64,000 bases of DNA. Origin: JACDHG01 sp963815295. GTDB taxonomy: Bacteria; Actinomycetota; Actinomycetes; Propionibacteriales; Nocardioidaceae. Position numbers and translations under genes: made by a program. The DNA lies in contig CAWFFZ010000008.1 in NCBI GenBank assembly GCA_963815295.1, positions 1,302,001 through 1,366,000 on the forward strand, read 5' to 3'. Shown here in pieces: positions 1-8,683 of this stretch (within the stretch, counting starts at the first letter, position 1; each line of letters starts with the position of its first letter). A model generated the notes under the pieces. That model was given only the letters and a program-made list of their open reading frames with translations, did not search any database and was not told where the DNA came from.

Positions 1-2
1 GC

Positions 3-773
3 TCCCAGGTGCGCGTCAGGGTGATCAACACCAACGACGGGGTACTGCGCACCTGGGTGACCGGGTCGTCGTACCAGGTGCTCGCGATCGACGGGACTGA
101 CCTTCATGAACCCGAGGTTGTCGAGGAGCAGGCCTTGGTGGTCCCGGCCGGCGGCCGAGCCGACCTGCTGATCACTGTCCCGAGTGACGGCGCTGCAGCG
201 GCCGTCAACATCGGCGGGGGCACCTTGCTGGCCGTCGGGCCGCCAGACGCGGAGGTGGTGACCGGCGACGACCCCGAAAATGATCTAGATCTGCTGTCTT
301 ATGGCACACCCGCCCCGGTCGGCCTTGACCCAGCAGTCGCGGATCGGAGCTTCGAGTATCGGATCGGCCGCCGGATCGCCTTTTTGGACGGCAGGCCGGG
401 CTTTTGGTGGACCATCAACGGACACCTCTACCCCGACGTGCCGATGTACGTCGTCGAGGAGGGCGACGTCGTACTCATGACCATCGACAACAACAGCGGC
501 GACGGCCACCCGATGCACCTTCACGGCCACCATGCGGTCGTCGTGTCCCGTGACGGTGAGCCAGCCAGCGGGAGCCCGTGGTGGGTGGACTCTCTCGAGG
601 TGGAGGACGGCGAGAGCTACGTGATCGCGTTCAAGGCGGACAACCCCGGTGTCTGGATGGACCACTGCCACAATCTCCCGCATGCGAGCCAAGGGCTCGT
701 CGCGCATCTGATGTACGCCGGAGTCACGACACCGTTTGTGATCGGCGGCGACTCCGACAACGACCCTGAGTGA
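3..773 (+). CDS. multicopper oxidase, C-terminal part (5' end outside window)
   Basis: The reading frame is open from the left edge, so the start lies upstream and only about the last 256 residues are visible. They contain a cupredoxin domain with the copper signatures of multicopper oxidases: HPMHLHGH for type 2/3 copper, and DHCHNLPHASQGL, which supplies the HCH pair and the type 1 histidine and axial ligand. Family members oxidise metal ions or phenolics and reduce oxygen to water, usually outside the membrane; the N-terminus that would show a signal peptide is missing. The substrate cannot be told. The stop overlaps a possible GTG of the next gene by 4 nt, so the two may be co-transcribed. 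Confidence 0.88.
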   Translation, partial: SQVRVRVINTNDGVLRTWVTGSSYQVLAIDGTDLHEPEVVEEQALVVPAGGRADLLITVPSDGAAAAVNIGGGTLLAVGPPDAEVVTGDDPENDLDLLSYGTPAPVGLDPAVADRSFEYRIGRRIAFLDGRPGFWWTINGHLYPDVPMYVVEEGDVVLMTIDNNSGDGHPMHLHGHHAVVVSRDGEPASGSPWWVDSLEVEDGESYVIAFKADNPGVWMDHCHNLPHASQGLVAHLMYAGVTTPFVIGGDSDNDPE

Positions 774-781
774 GCCGACGT

Positions 782-793
782 GGTATTGATACC
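782..793. promoter_or_regulatory. short palindrome in front of the MDR oxidoreductase
   Basis: GGTAT-TG-ATACC is a perfect inverted repeat 12 nt before the preferred ATG at 806. A TANNNT box (TACCGT, 790-795) overlaps its right arm. It could be a small operator over a promoter. The arms are only 5 bp, so chance is possible. Confidence 0.25.
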
Positions 794-805
794 GTGGTAA
801 GCACG

Positions 806-1777
806 ATGCAGGCCATCGTTCAGGACAGTTACGGCACCACCGAGGTCTGGCACCTCGGACAGATCCAGCCGCCCGAGATCGCCGCGGACGAGGTGTTGCT
901 CCGAGTTCACGCAGCAGGTCTCGACCGGGGGACGTGGCACATGATGACCGGCCGCCCCTACCTGATGCGCGTCATGGGTTTCGGCCTCCGCGGGCCGAAG
1001 AACCGCGTGCCCGGGCTCGACGTCGCCGGGACCGTCGTCGCCGTCGGCTCTGCAGTCACCAAGTTCGCCGCGGGCGACGAGGTGTTCGGGATCTCCCGAG
1101 GTTCTTTCGCCGAGAACGCCGCCGCGCTCGAGAGCAAGCTGGCTCACAAGCCGGCGAACCTCACCTTCGAGCAGGCTGCGGTGGTTCCTGTGTCCGCGAT
1201 CACCGCACTTCAGGCCCTGACCGACGCCGGCCACGTCAGGCAGGGGCAGAAGGTGCTGATCATCGGTGCCTCGGGCGGAGTCGGCAGCTATGCGGTGCAG
1301 CTGGCCAAAGCCCTGGGAGCGCACGTCACCGGGGTGAGCAGCACGGCAAAGCTCGACCTGGTGCGATCCCTCGGTGCCGACCATGTCATCGACTACACGC
1401 GGGAGGATTTCGCCGACGGCGAGCGTCGCTACGACCTGATCCTCGACATCGGTGGAAACCCGACGCTTGCGCACCTACGTCGCGCGCTCACTGCCCGCGG
1501 CACGCTTGTCATCGTCGGCGGTGAAGGCGGCGGGAACTGGACGGGGGGTTTTGGCCGGCCGTTGCGGGCCGTCGCCATGTCGCCGTTCTTACGCCAGCGC
1601 TTGACCATGCAAACGACCACAGAACGCGCTAGCGACCTCGAGCGTGTCACTGAGTTCATTGAGGCGGGCACAGTGACGCCGAGCGTCGACACGACGTACC
1701 CGCTGGATCGAGCGACAGACGCGATGGGCCACCTCGAAGCCGGTAACGCTCGAGGGAAGATCGCCATTACGATCTGA
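806..1777 (+). CDS. NAD(P)-dependent alcohol dehydrogenase / quinone oxidoreductase (MDR family)
   Basis: Zinc-independent medium-chain dehydrogenase/reductase of about 323 residues. The N-terminal GroES-like half has the family pattern (VLLRVHAAGLDRGTW, then VPGLDVAGTVVAVGS). The Rossmann half has VLIIGASGGVGSYAVQLAK, the NADPH-binding loop of the quinone oxidoreductase branch. No structural-zinc cysteine cluster is seen. I chose ATG 806 because homologues begin MKAIV-like and this protein begins MQAIVQDSYG. A GTG at 770 would add 12 residues and overlap the multicopper oxidase stop. The physiological substrate is unknown. Confidence 0.85.
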   Translation: MQAIVQDSYGTTEVWHLGQIQPPEIAADEVLLRVHAAGLDRGTWHMMTGRPYLMRVMGFGLRGPKNRVPGLDVAGTVVAVGSAVTKFAAGDEVFGISRGSFAENAAALESKLAHKPANLTFEQAAVVPVSAITALQALTDAGHVRQGQKVLIIGASGGVGSYAVQLAKALGAHVTGVSSTAKLDLVRSLGADHVIDYTREDFADGERRYDLILDIGGNPTLAHLRRALTARGTLVIVGGEGGGNWTGGFGRPLRAVAMSPFLRQRLTMQTTTERASDLERVTEFIEAGTVTPSVDTTYPLDRATDAMGHLEAGNARGKIAITI

Positions 1778-1929
1778 CTGCCCACCGCCCTTGCCCGCCG
1801 ACGAGCAGACCGCGTACGTTCGTTTCGTCTTGATCCGTTTTGGTGAGCGGCGGGGCATCCAGGGGCGGCCTTTCACGGTTCGGGGGCGAACCGGCCGCTT
1901 CGATTCCACTAGTGGGTGGGGAGGACAAA

Positions 1930-3345
1930 ATGCCCGGACGACCTGTAGTCCTTATCCATGGGTACAGCGACCGGGGCGAGAGTTTCGCTGCCTGGCGTAA
2001 TGCCTTGATTGAGCGCGGACACATCGTCGAGGACATCTTTATCGCGAGTTACGCCTCGAAGACGAACGAAGTGACCATCCCCGACATCGGCGAGGCCTTG
2101 GACCGTGCCTTGCGGTATCAGCTCGAGATCGAGCCGAACAGCGCCGGCAAGTTCGAAGAGTTCGACGTGGTGGTGCACTCGACCGGAATGCTGGTTCTCC
2201 GCGAGTGGATGATGCGGGACCCCGGTCGCCTCAGCAGGGTCAAGCACATCATCGGACTAGCGCCGGCGACGTGGGGGAGTCCGCTCGCTCAAAAGGGCAG
2301 GTCGCTGTTGGGTGCCGTCTTCAAGGGCGAGCGGGAACTTGGGCCGGATTTCATGGAGGCCGGTGACAAGATCCTTATCGGACTTGAGCTCGCCAGCGAT
2401 TACACCTGGAAGCTCGCGGAAAGAGACCTGATCGGGCCGGATGCGGTCTTCGGCCAGACCGATGCGACGCCATGGGCATTCGTGTTTGTCGGCGACCGTG
2501 GGTACGGCGGACTCCGAAGGTTGGTAGCTGCGCCGGGAACCGATGGCACAGTGCGCTGGGCCGGTGTTGGCATGAACAGCCGCAAGATCACCATCGACTT
2601 GACGCAGGATCCGAAGGGCAACCGGGTTGTTGCCCAGGACTGGCACAACGTCGATGTCCCCCTGGTCTTCGTCCACGAGCGCAACCACGGTTCGATCCTC
2701 AAGGACCCTCCGTCAGAGCTGGTCGACATGGTGAGTGCAGCCCTAGGCGTCGAGGACATGGACGGATATCAACAGTGGAAGGACAAGCACGAGTGGCGCG
2801 AGGACCGTCCTGGCGAGATGGGCGACAAACTGTGGCAGCAGTTCGTCATCCGCGCGGTCGACGAACGCGGCGACCCAGTCCCCGATTGGTATCTCGAGCT
2901 GTGCACCGTCGATTCGGATGGCAAGTATCACCGCCTCGACGGATTCGACCTCGATGTGCACACGTTCGAAGCAGACCCGAGTTATCGATGTTTCCACGTG
3001 AAGCTCAATGACCTCGAGAAGCACGGTGAAGCCTTCGGCATCCGCGTCGCGGCACGATCTGGCACCGAGCTGGTTGCTTACTTCGGCGTCGACTCGCAGA
3101 ACTTCCGTGCAGACCGCCATGGTGTAGCGGTCGAGGTGGATGACACGCCCCAGCACAAGTGGGACGCCGAATACAACATCGGCACGACGACCGCCCAGAC
3201 CACGAGCGGTCAAGAGGAACTGCGACTTCTCGCGCCGTTCACGACCACCATGATCGAGTTGCAATTCAACCGCGAGCCCATGCCCCCTGAGGGCGTGAAC
3301 AAGGTGCTCTGGTTCCTTGATCGTGAGCAGGCAGGTGATGGATGA
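1930..3345 (+). CDS. lipase/esterase-like alpha/beta hydrolase with unknown C-terminal domain
   Basis: A 471-residue protein starting at ATG 1930 behind a GGGGAGG ribosome site; upstream GTGs lack one. The first 260 residues look like a lipase fold: oxyanion segment VLIHGYS (7-13), nucleophile motif VHSTG with Ser84, acid segment GTDGTVRW with probable Asp205, and His253 in ERNHGSIL. The order Ser-Asp-His fits the family, and GTDGTVRW followed by NSR resembles PGAP1-like lipases. About 200 C-terminal residues match nothing I recognise. There is no signal peptide. It overlaps the next gene by 8 nt, so the two are probably translationally coupled. The substrate is unknown; a lipid ester is inferred. 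Confidence 0.8.
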   Translation: MPGRPVVLIHGYSDRGESFAAWRNALIERGHIVEDIFIASYASKTNEVTIPDIGEALDRALRYQLEIEPNSAGKFEEFDVVVHSTGMLVLREWMMRDPGRLSRVKHIIGLAPATWGSPLAQKGRSLLGAVFKGERELGPDFMEAGDKILIGLELASDYTWKLAERDLIGPDAVFGQTDATPWAFVFVGDRGYGGLRRLVAAPGTDGTVRWAGVGMNSRKITIDLTQDPKGNRVVAQDWHNVDVPLVFVHERNHGSILKDPPSELVDMVSAALGVEDMDGYQQWKDKHEWREDRPGEMGDKLWQQFVIRAVDERGDPVPDWYLELCTVDSDGKYHRLDGFDLDVHTFEADPSYRCFHVKLNDLEKHGEAFGIRVAARSGTELVAYFGVDSQNFRADRHGVAVEVDDTPQHKWDAEYNIGTTTAQTTSGQEELRLLAPFTTTMIELQFNREPMPPEGVNKVLWFLDREQAGDG

Positions 3346-3766
3346 GACCCACCGCGCCCTCCGGCATCGTGTCAAAGGGGTGGCCGTGACGCCGTCGTGG
3401 ACCATCGACGTGGCGGCCCGGGAGCCGTGGGTCGATACCGGCATCACGCTTGAAGCCGGGGCGACCTACGAGTTCAGCGCGTCGGGGACCTGGACCGACC
3501 GCGGCATCGTCACCGGGCCTGCGGGCTATCCGTCAGCCAATCTGATCCAACGGATCTTCGCCTGGCGCAAGCGTGAGCGTGACGCTCCCTGGTTCGCCCT
3601 CATCGGCACGGTCGATCGTCGAAAGGGCAGCGAGTTCGTGATTGCCGAAGGGTGTACCCGGACCTTTGACGAGACGGGCACCCTTGTTTGTTTCGCGAAC
3701 GACGTACGGAGCGCCTATGGCAACAACCACGGCTGCGTGACGCTCACCGTGACTAGAGCCCCTTGA
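3338..3766 (+). CDS. LecA (PA-IL)-like beta-sandwich protein
   Basis: About 142 residues from ATG 3338, which overlaps the hydrolase stop. The pattern matches galactophilic lectin-like beta-sandwich proteins: PWVDTGITLEAG near the start, SGTWTDRG, WFALIGTVD in the middle, and GTLVCFANDV followed by NNHGCVTLTV at the end. In LecA the loops near the ND and N-G motifs bind calcium and sugar; similar Asp/Asn residues are present here, but sugar binding is not proven. The overlap with the lipase-like gene suggests the two act as a pair, for example as hydrolase and carbohydrate-binding partner. There is no signal peptide. Confidence 0.65.
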   Translation: MDETHRALRHRVKGVAVTPSWTIDVAAREPWVDTGITLEAGATYEFSASGTWTDRGIVTGPAGYPSANLIQRIFAWRKRERDAPWFALIGTVDRRKGSEFVIAEGCTRTFDETGTLVCFANDVRSAYGNNHGCVTLTVTRAP

Positions 3767-3798
3767 CATAGGCACCGCCGCGAGCGGAAGGAGACGTA

Positions 3799-4329
3799 GT
3801 GATTCAGGGAGACCAGATTCGTCTGAGGCTGGTGCGTGAGGCCGATCTCGAGCAACTGGCCGACTTCGACGAGGACATCTCGAACCGAGGCGAGTTCTTC
3901 CCGGTTGGGTTTGCGTCGCTGCCCACCTGGCAGGACCGCTACGGGAAGGCAGGTTTGTGGGAGGCGAAGGCGGGCACGCTGATCATCGCCGACGCGGGTG
4001 GCGGCATCCTTGGCCACATCGAGTTCTTCGAGACCGTCAACTATCTCGATGAGCTCGAGCTGTCCTACATCATCTACTCGCGCGAGCATTTCGGTCGGGG
4101 GATCGCGACAGAGGCCGTCAGGCTGCTCAGCGGTTATCTATTCGCGGGCAAGCGGGTCAACCGGATTCGACTGATCATCCACCCGAACAACCGGGCCTCG
4201 AGGCGGGTGGCGGAGAAGTCCGGATTCACGTTTGAAGGAGTCGCGCGCGGCGCCTGGTTCCACCAGGGTCGCAACCACGACGTCGAGGTGTGGTCGTTGC
4301 TCCGGACAGATCACGACGCCGATGTCTAA
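3799..4329 (+). CDS. GNAT acetyltransferase (RimJ/RimL type)
   Basis: A 176-residue protein starting with GTG behind GGAAGGAG. It carries the GNAT core: IRLRLVREADLEQLADF at the N-terminus, LSYIIYSREHFGRGIATEAVRLL as the acetyl-CoA loop, and NRASRRVAEKSGFTFEGVARG as the RimJ/RimL C-terminal motif. Members acetylate protein N-termini, small amines or antibiotics; the acceptor is unknown here. The stop overlaps the GH16 start by 8 nt. Confidence 0.88.
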   Translation: MIQGDQIRLRLVREADLEQLADFDEDISNRGEFFPVGFASLPTWQDRYGKAGLWEAKAGTLIIADAGGGILGHIEFFETVNYLDELELSYIIYSREHFGRGIATEAVRLLSGYLFAGKRVNRIRLIIHPNNRASRRVAEKSGFTFEGVARGAWFHQGRNHDVEVWSLLRTDHDADV

Positions 4330-5110
4330 GCAGCGGGAAGGCCAGGAGTTGGCCTTTGCAGACGAGTTCGACGATCCGCAGCTCGATCTGGGTGTGTGGC
4401 TGCCGCACTACCTTCCCGCGTGGAGTTCGCTTGCCACGACCGCAGCGTCGTACGAGATCCGTGACTCGTGCCTCCACCTCACCATCCCGCCTGAGCAGGG
4501 TTTGTGGTGCGCCGACGACCACACGCCACCGATCCGCGTGTCCGGGATCCAAACCGGAAACTTCTCGGGGCCGGTCGGTGGCACCGTCGGCCAACATGCA
4601 TACCGGGACGGCATCACAGTCCGGGAGGAACAAGACACGTTCTGGGGATGGACGCCGAACTTCGGGTGCATCGAGATGCGCGCCCGCGGCGTGGTCAGCC
4701 AGCGATCGATGGTGGCCTTTTGGATGGTCGGTCTCGAGGATGAACCAACCAGGTCGGGGGAGATTTGCGTTGCCGAGATTTTCGGGGACGCCGTGCGGCC
4801 GGGGGAGTCGATGGCCGTGGGCATGGGGCTTCGTCAATTCCGCGACCCCGCGATCATCGGGGACTTTGACGTAGTGCAGCTGCCGCTGGCTGTGGAGGAG
4901 TTCCACACGTACGCCGTCGACTGGACACCCGACAAGGCCGACTTCCTCGTCGACGGTGGGCTGATCCGAAGCTGCGCTCGGCCGCCGCAGTACCCGATGC
5001 AGATGATGGTCGCGGTGTTCGACTTCCCCGAGAGGTCTACCGGCGCCGACGCCGACAGCGTCCCCGCGCTGATCGTGGACTACCTCAGGGGCTATCAGCG
5101 GGTCGGGTAG
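4322..5110 (+). CDS. glycoside hydrolase family 16-type protein
   Basis: A 262-residue beta-jelly-roll glycosidase. Recognisable parts are FADEFDDPQLDLGVW at the start, FGCIEMRARG (the conserved strand before the active site), the catalytic region GEICVAEIFG in place of the classic E-I-D-x-x-E, and FHTYAVDWTPDKADFLVDG near the end. Both acidic residues of the E-x(4)-E spacing are present, but the central Asp is replaced by Val, so specificity or activity may differ from laminarinase-type enzymes. No secretion signal is visible, which is odd for a polysaccharide hydrolase. The start ATG 4322 lies inside the acetyltransferase end. Confidence 0.72.
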   Translation: MSKQREGQELAFADEFDDPQLDLGVWLPHYLPAWSSLATTAASYEIRDSCLHLTIPPEQGLWCADDHTPPIRVSGIQTGNFSGPVGGTVGQHAYRDGITVREEQDTFWGWTPNFGCIEMRARGVVSQRSMVAFWMVGLEDEPTRSGEICVAEIFGDAVRPGESMAVGMGLRQFRDPAIIGDFDVVQLPLAVEEFHTYAVDWTPDKADFLVDGGLIRSCARPPQYPMQMMVAVFDFPERSTGADADSVPALIVDYLRGYQRVG

Positions 5111-5172
5111 TTTGTCAGCCGGGAAGCAGCGGCCGAGCGACGGGTGCGGCCCAGGACCTCCCGGGAGAAGCC

Positions 5173-6585
5173 GTGCGTCGGTCAGACTGGAAGTCCGTGC
5201 TCGATGTTGCTGCGCCGGTTGCCCTCGACTATCTGGGGTCGCTGCCTCAACGGGCTGCTTACCCGCCAGCTGACTACGCGCAGATCCGCGCCACCCTCGA
5301 TCACCCGCTATCCGAGCAGGGCATCGATGCAGCCGAGGTCGTGGCCGAGCTGGCTCGCGACGTTGGTCCATTTGTGGCCGCGCACGCCAGCGGTCGGTAC
5401 TTCGGCTTCGTCATCGGTGGCCTGCACCCGGCGGCGTGGGGCGCGGAGCTCCTCGTATCGACATGGGACCAGAACGCAGGCTTGTTTCCGGTGGCCCCGG
5501 GCGTAGCGGTAGCCGAGGAGGTGGCGGCGGAGTGGCTCGTCGACCTTCTGGGTCTCCCGTCGGAAAGCTCCGTCGGCTTCGTGACCGGCGGCCAGATGGC
5601 GAACTTCACGTGCCTGGCCGCGGCTCGACACGACGTATTGCGGCAGGGAGGTTGGGACGTCGAGGCAGATGGGCTCGTAGGTTCCCCGCGCATCTCCGTC
5701 GTAGTCAAGGCAGGCGCGCACTCCACCGTGCTCCGGGCGCTGCGCTTCCTCGGACTTGGCGAGCGGTCCGCTGTCGTCGTCCCGTGTGACGACCAGGACA
5801 ACATGCAAATCGATGTGCTCGAACAGGTGCTGCGTGACAACCCAGGGCCGACGATCGTCGTTGTCGAATGCGGCAACGTGAACACTGGAGCGTTCGACGA
5901 TTTCGCCGCCGTCGCTGAGCTCGCCGATGCTAACCGTGCGGCCGGCAACCCAACCTGGGTGCACGTCGACGGTGCGGTGATGTTGCTGGCCGCTGCTGCG
6001 CCCAGCATGCAGGAGCATGTGCGTGGGCTCGACCGCCTCGACTCATGGTCAACCGACGGGCACAAGCTGCTCAATGTCGCCTATGACTGTGGCGTCGCGC
6101 TGTGTCGCAACCCCGGGGCGCATCGGGCTGCCATGAGCGTGCAGGCGAGCTACCTCGAGCAGGGCATGGGCGCGCGCGACCCGATGGACTGGAATCCGGA
6201 GTTCTCCCGGAGGGCACGCGGGCTGGAGGTGTACGCCGTACTCCGGTCGCTCGGGCGTCAAGGCGTGGCAGATCTCGTCGAGCGCACGGTTTCGTTGGCG
6301 CGACGCTTCGCCCATGCACTGTCGGCCAGCGGTCGCGCCGAGGTCGTTAACGACGTTGTGTCGAACCAGGTCCTGGTGCGGTGGCTGGCTCCGGACGGGG
6401 ACAACGATGGCCTCGCCGACCTCGTCATGTCGGGGGTACGCGCAGAGGGCACGGCCTTCTTCAGCGGGACCACGTACAGGGGCGAACGTCTGATGCGAAT
6501 CTCCGTCTCGGATTGGGCGACGGACGAGGACGACGTCGACCGTGCGGTCGAAGCCCTACTGAGACGAACGTCTGTTCGAGCATGA
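5173..6585 (+). CDS. PLP-dependent group II amino acid decarboxylase
   Basis: A 470-residue pyridoxal-phosphate decarboxylase of the aromatic amino acid / glutamate decarboxylase fold. GTG 5173 follows GGGAGAAG. Features are GFVTGGQMANFTCLAAARHD, HSTVLRALRFLG, HVDGAVMLLAA with the aspartate that binds the pyridine nitrogen, and the Schiff-base lysine in STDGHKLLN (Lys298). Decarboxylation of tyrosine, tryptophan or a similar amino acid to an amine is likely. The substrate is not decided by sequence. The next gene begins 1 nt after the stop, so they form an operon. Confidence 0.85.
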   Translation: MRRSDWKSVLDVAAPVALDYLGSLPQRAAYPPADYAQIRATLDHPLSEQGIDAAEVVAELARDVGPFVAAHASGRYFGFVIGGLHPAAWGAELLVSTWDQNAGLFPVAPGVAVAEEVAAEWLVDLLGLPSESSVGFVTGGQMANFTCLAAARHDVLRQGGWDVEADGLVGSPRISVVVKAGAHSTVLRALRFLGLGERSAVVVPCDDQDNMQIDVLEQVLRDNPGPTIVVVECGNVNTGAFDDFAAVAELADANRAAGNPTWVHVDGAVMLLAAAAPSMQEHVRGLDRLDSWSTDGHKLLNVAYDCGVALCRNPGAHRAAMSVQASYLEQGMGARDPMDWNPEFSRRARGLEVYAVLRSLGRQGVADLVERTVSLARRFAHALSASGRAEVVNDVVSNQVLVRWLAPDGDNDGLADLVMSGVRAEGTAFFSGTTYRGERLMRISVSDWATDEDDVDRAVEALLRRTSVRA

Positions 6586-6586
6586 C

Positions 6587-7992
6587 GTGTCCACCAGCTC
6601 GGTGACCGTGATGGGCGCTGGCGTCGCGGGCCTTTCCGCGGCGCTGATGCTCGCGCGCGACGGCCACTCGGTCACCCTGCTAGAGCGAGATCGGTTCGAC
6701 AACGGGCCTGCGGAAGAGGCCGCGCACTGGCGACGTAAGGGCATCCCGCATTTCCTCCAACCGCACGCCTTCATCCCTCGTGGCCGGCTTGAGCTCCGCA
6801 AGCACCTTTCCGACGTACACGACGCGGTGATGGCTGCCGGAGCACAGGCGATCGACCCTAGAGCGAAGTTGCCAGGACCTATCGCGCCCGAGGACGAGGA
6901 CCTCCAGTTCCTGGGCGTTCGCAGGCCCGTACTGGAGTGGGCGCTGCGGCGGGCCGTGTCGGAATCTGCGCGCATCGACGTGCGCGATGGCGTCCGCGTG
7001 CAGGGAGTCAGCGTCGACGGCGGACAGGTAACCGGAGTCAAAGTTGACGGTTCGAAGCTGGCTGTCGATGTATTGGTTGATGCGATGGGCCGGCGCACGC
7101 CAACCGTCGGGTGGTTGGCGGCAGAGCGTGTTTCGAGTGGGCCCGTTGCCACCAGTGCCTGCGGCGTGGTCTATTACAGCCGTTACTACCGGCTCCGGCC
7201 AGGCTTCGAGCTGCCTGATGGACCATGGATCGTGGGTCCGCGCGGCGACCTCGGCTACTTCGGCTACGCGACGTTCCCCGGGGACAACCGCACCTTTGCG
7301 GCTGTGCTCGGCGTGCCGACGGGAGTCCCGGAGTGGCGCGTGTTGAAGGACCCTGCAGCGTTTGAAGCAGCGGTCGACAAGATCCCGGTCCTATGCCAAT
7401 GGGTTGACCCTGAGGGCGTCGACCCATCACCGATGTGTTGCCGATGGCTGGCTTGCGCAACACCATTCAGACGTTCGACCCCAGCAGCTCGGGCGGGATC
7501 GTGCCCGTCGGCGACGCGTACTCCCACACCGATCCTGCGCTGGCGCACGGCCTCTCGTTTGCACTGATCCACGCAGCGGAGTTGGTGTCCGCTCTGCGCG
7601 ACCGCCGAGATACTCAGGACGCCCGCACAGCGTATTGGACCGCCACATCTCTGGCCCTCAAAGAGCGGTTCGACTTCGCGACCGAGCTCGGCGAGCAGCG
7701 ACACCGAATGTGGATGGGAGGGCTGGTCGACTTCGCTCGTCGCGACGGTGACTACGCGCTGTTCAGCCTGGTGGCGGCCGGAGGGGCGGCGTTGTTCGAC
7801 CCGGACGTCTTCCGAGTCTTCGTCCGGCGGATCGGGCTCCTGGACAGCACAGAGGTGCTGGACAAGGACATCGAGATGCAGCGCCGTATCGAGATGGTCT
7901 TTCGCCAGCTGCTCACGTCGCCGAGACCGCCGGCCGGGCCACCTCGCGACGAGATGCTTGCAACGGTCGACGCTGCGGCGCGGCAGGAGTAG
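6587..7992 (+). pseudogene. FAD-dependent oxidoreductase, interrupted by a frameshift near 7410-7425
   Basis: Two frames together make one flavoprotein of about 467 residues. The first (GTG 6587) carries the dinucleotide-binding VTVMGAGVAGLSAALMLARDGH and ERD, and reads sensibly to about WVDPEG (7400-7417). It then degenerates and stops at 7565-7567. The second frame carries RPITDVLPMAGLRN, the second FAD motif GIVPVGDAYSHTDPALAHG, and the C-terminus to 7992. Moving from one to the other needs a shift equal to one missing base. Family members are aromatic or isoprenoid hydroxylases and reductases. It may be a real pseudogene or a sequencing error. The partner is the adjacent decarboxylase. 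Confidence 0.75.
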
Positions 7993-8050
7993 CGTCCGGG
8001 AGACGATCGGCTGAACCGCAGTCGACCAGGTATTTCGGAAGGGGTCCCGC

Positions 8051-8659
8051 ATGTTCGTCCAGGTGATTCAAGGCCAGATAGCCGACCCTGCAGCGGCCAA
8101 GGCCGCGCTCGAACGGTGGACGCAAGATCTTGCCGCCGGTGCCAGCGGTTGGCTCGGCACGACGGCAGGCGTTACGGAGAGCGGCTCGTTCATCGCGCTG
8201 GCCCGTTTCGACTCTGAGGACGACGCTCGGCGTAACAGCGACCGACCAGAACAGGGGGAGTGGTGGGCTGAAACCTCCAAGCTCTTCACCGGCGAGGCGA
8301 TCTTCCACGACAGCACGGTCGTCACTGCGGATGTGACCGGTGATCCCGACCATGCCGGCTTCATTCAGGTCATCCAGGGACGCACCAGGGACCCGGAGAG
8401 AGGCCGCGAGCTGATGTCTAGTGACTCCGCGGCCTGGGCAGAGTTTCGGCCGGACATCATCGCCAGCCTGGCGGTCGAGCACGACGGCGACGCGTACACC
8501 ACGGCTCTGTACTTCTCCTCCGAAGAGGAGGCGCGCGAGGGTGAGCGCAAGGAGGTCCCGCCGGAGCTGAAGGCGGCGATGGAAGAGATGGACGCGCTGA
8601 GCGTGGGTGTGCCGGACTTCTTTGACCTGAAGGAGCCCTGGCTCTACTCCCCGCGGTGA
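8051..8659 (+). CDS. protein with two tandem ABM-like (dimeric alpha/beta barrel) domains
   Basis: A 202-residue protein behind GGAAGGGG. It is an internal duplication: FVQVIQGQIADPAAAK at residue 2 recurs as FIQVIQGRTRDPERGR near 105. Each half continues with an ARFDSEDDAR / LYFSSEEEAR strand typical of the ABM/stress-responsive ferredoxin-like fold. Single-domain relatives work as dimers (monooxygenases, haem or quinone binding), so this looks like a covalent pseudo-dimer. The function is unknown. The C-terminus FFDLKEPWLYSPR is outside the repeats. Confidence 0.7.
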   Translation: MFVQVIQGQIADPAAAKAALERWTQDLAAGASGWLGTTAGVTESGSFIALARFDSEDDARRNSDRPEQGEWWAETSKLFTGEAIFHDSTVVTADVTGDPDHAGFIQVIQGRTRDPERGRELMSSDSAAWAEFRPDIIASLAVEHDGDAYTTALYFSSEEEAREGERKEVPPELKAAMEEMDALSVGVPDFFDLKEPWLYSPR

Positions 8660-8683
8660 CGGTCGCCAGCCACCGCTGGCGAG

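Noticed and set aside
617..1474. Minus-strand gene of 285 residues opposite the MDR oxidoreductase
   Set aside because: It is the antisense shadow of a clearly conserved gene, and no motif or ribosome site supports it.
7435..7992. Independent gene for the second half of the FAD oxidoreductase
   Set aside because: It begins mid-domain with the second FAD motif and joins the upstream frame without loss, so a frameshift in one gene explains it better.
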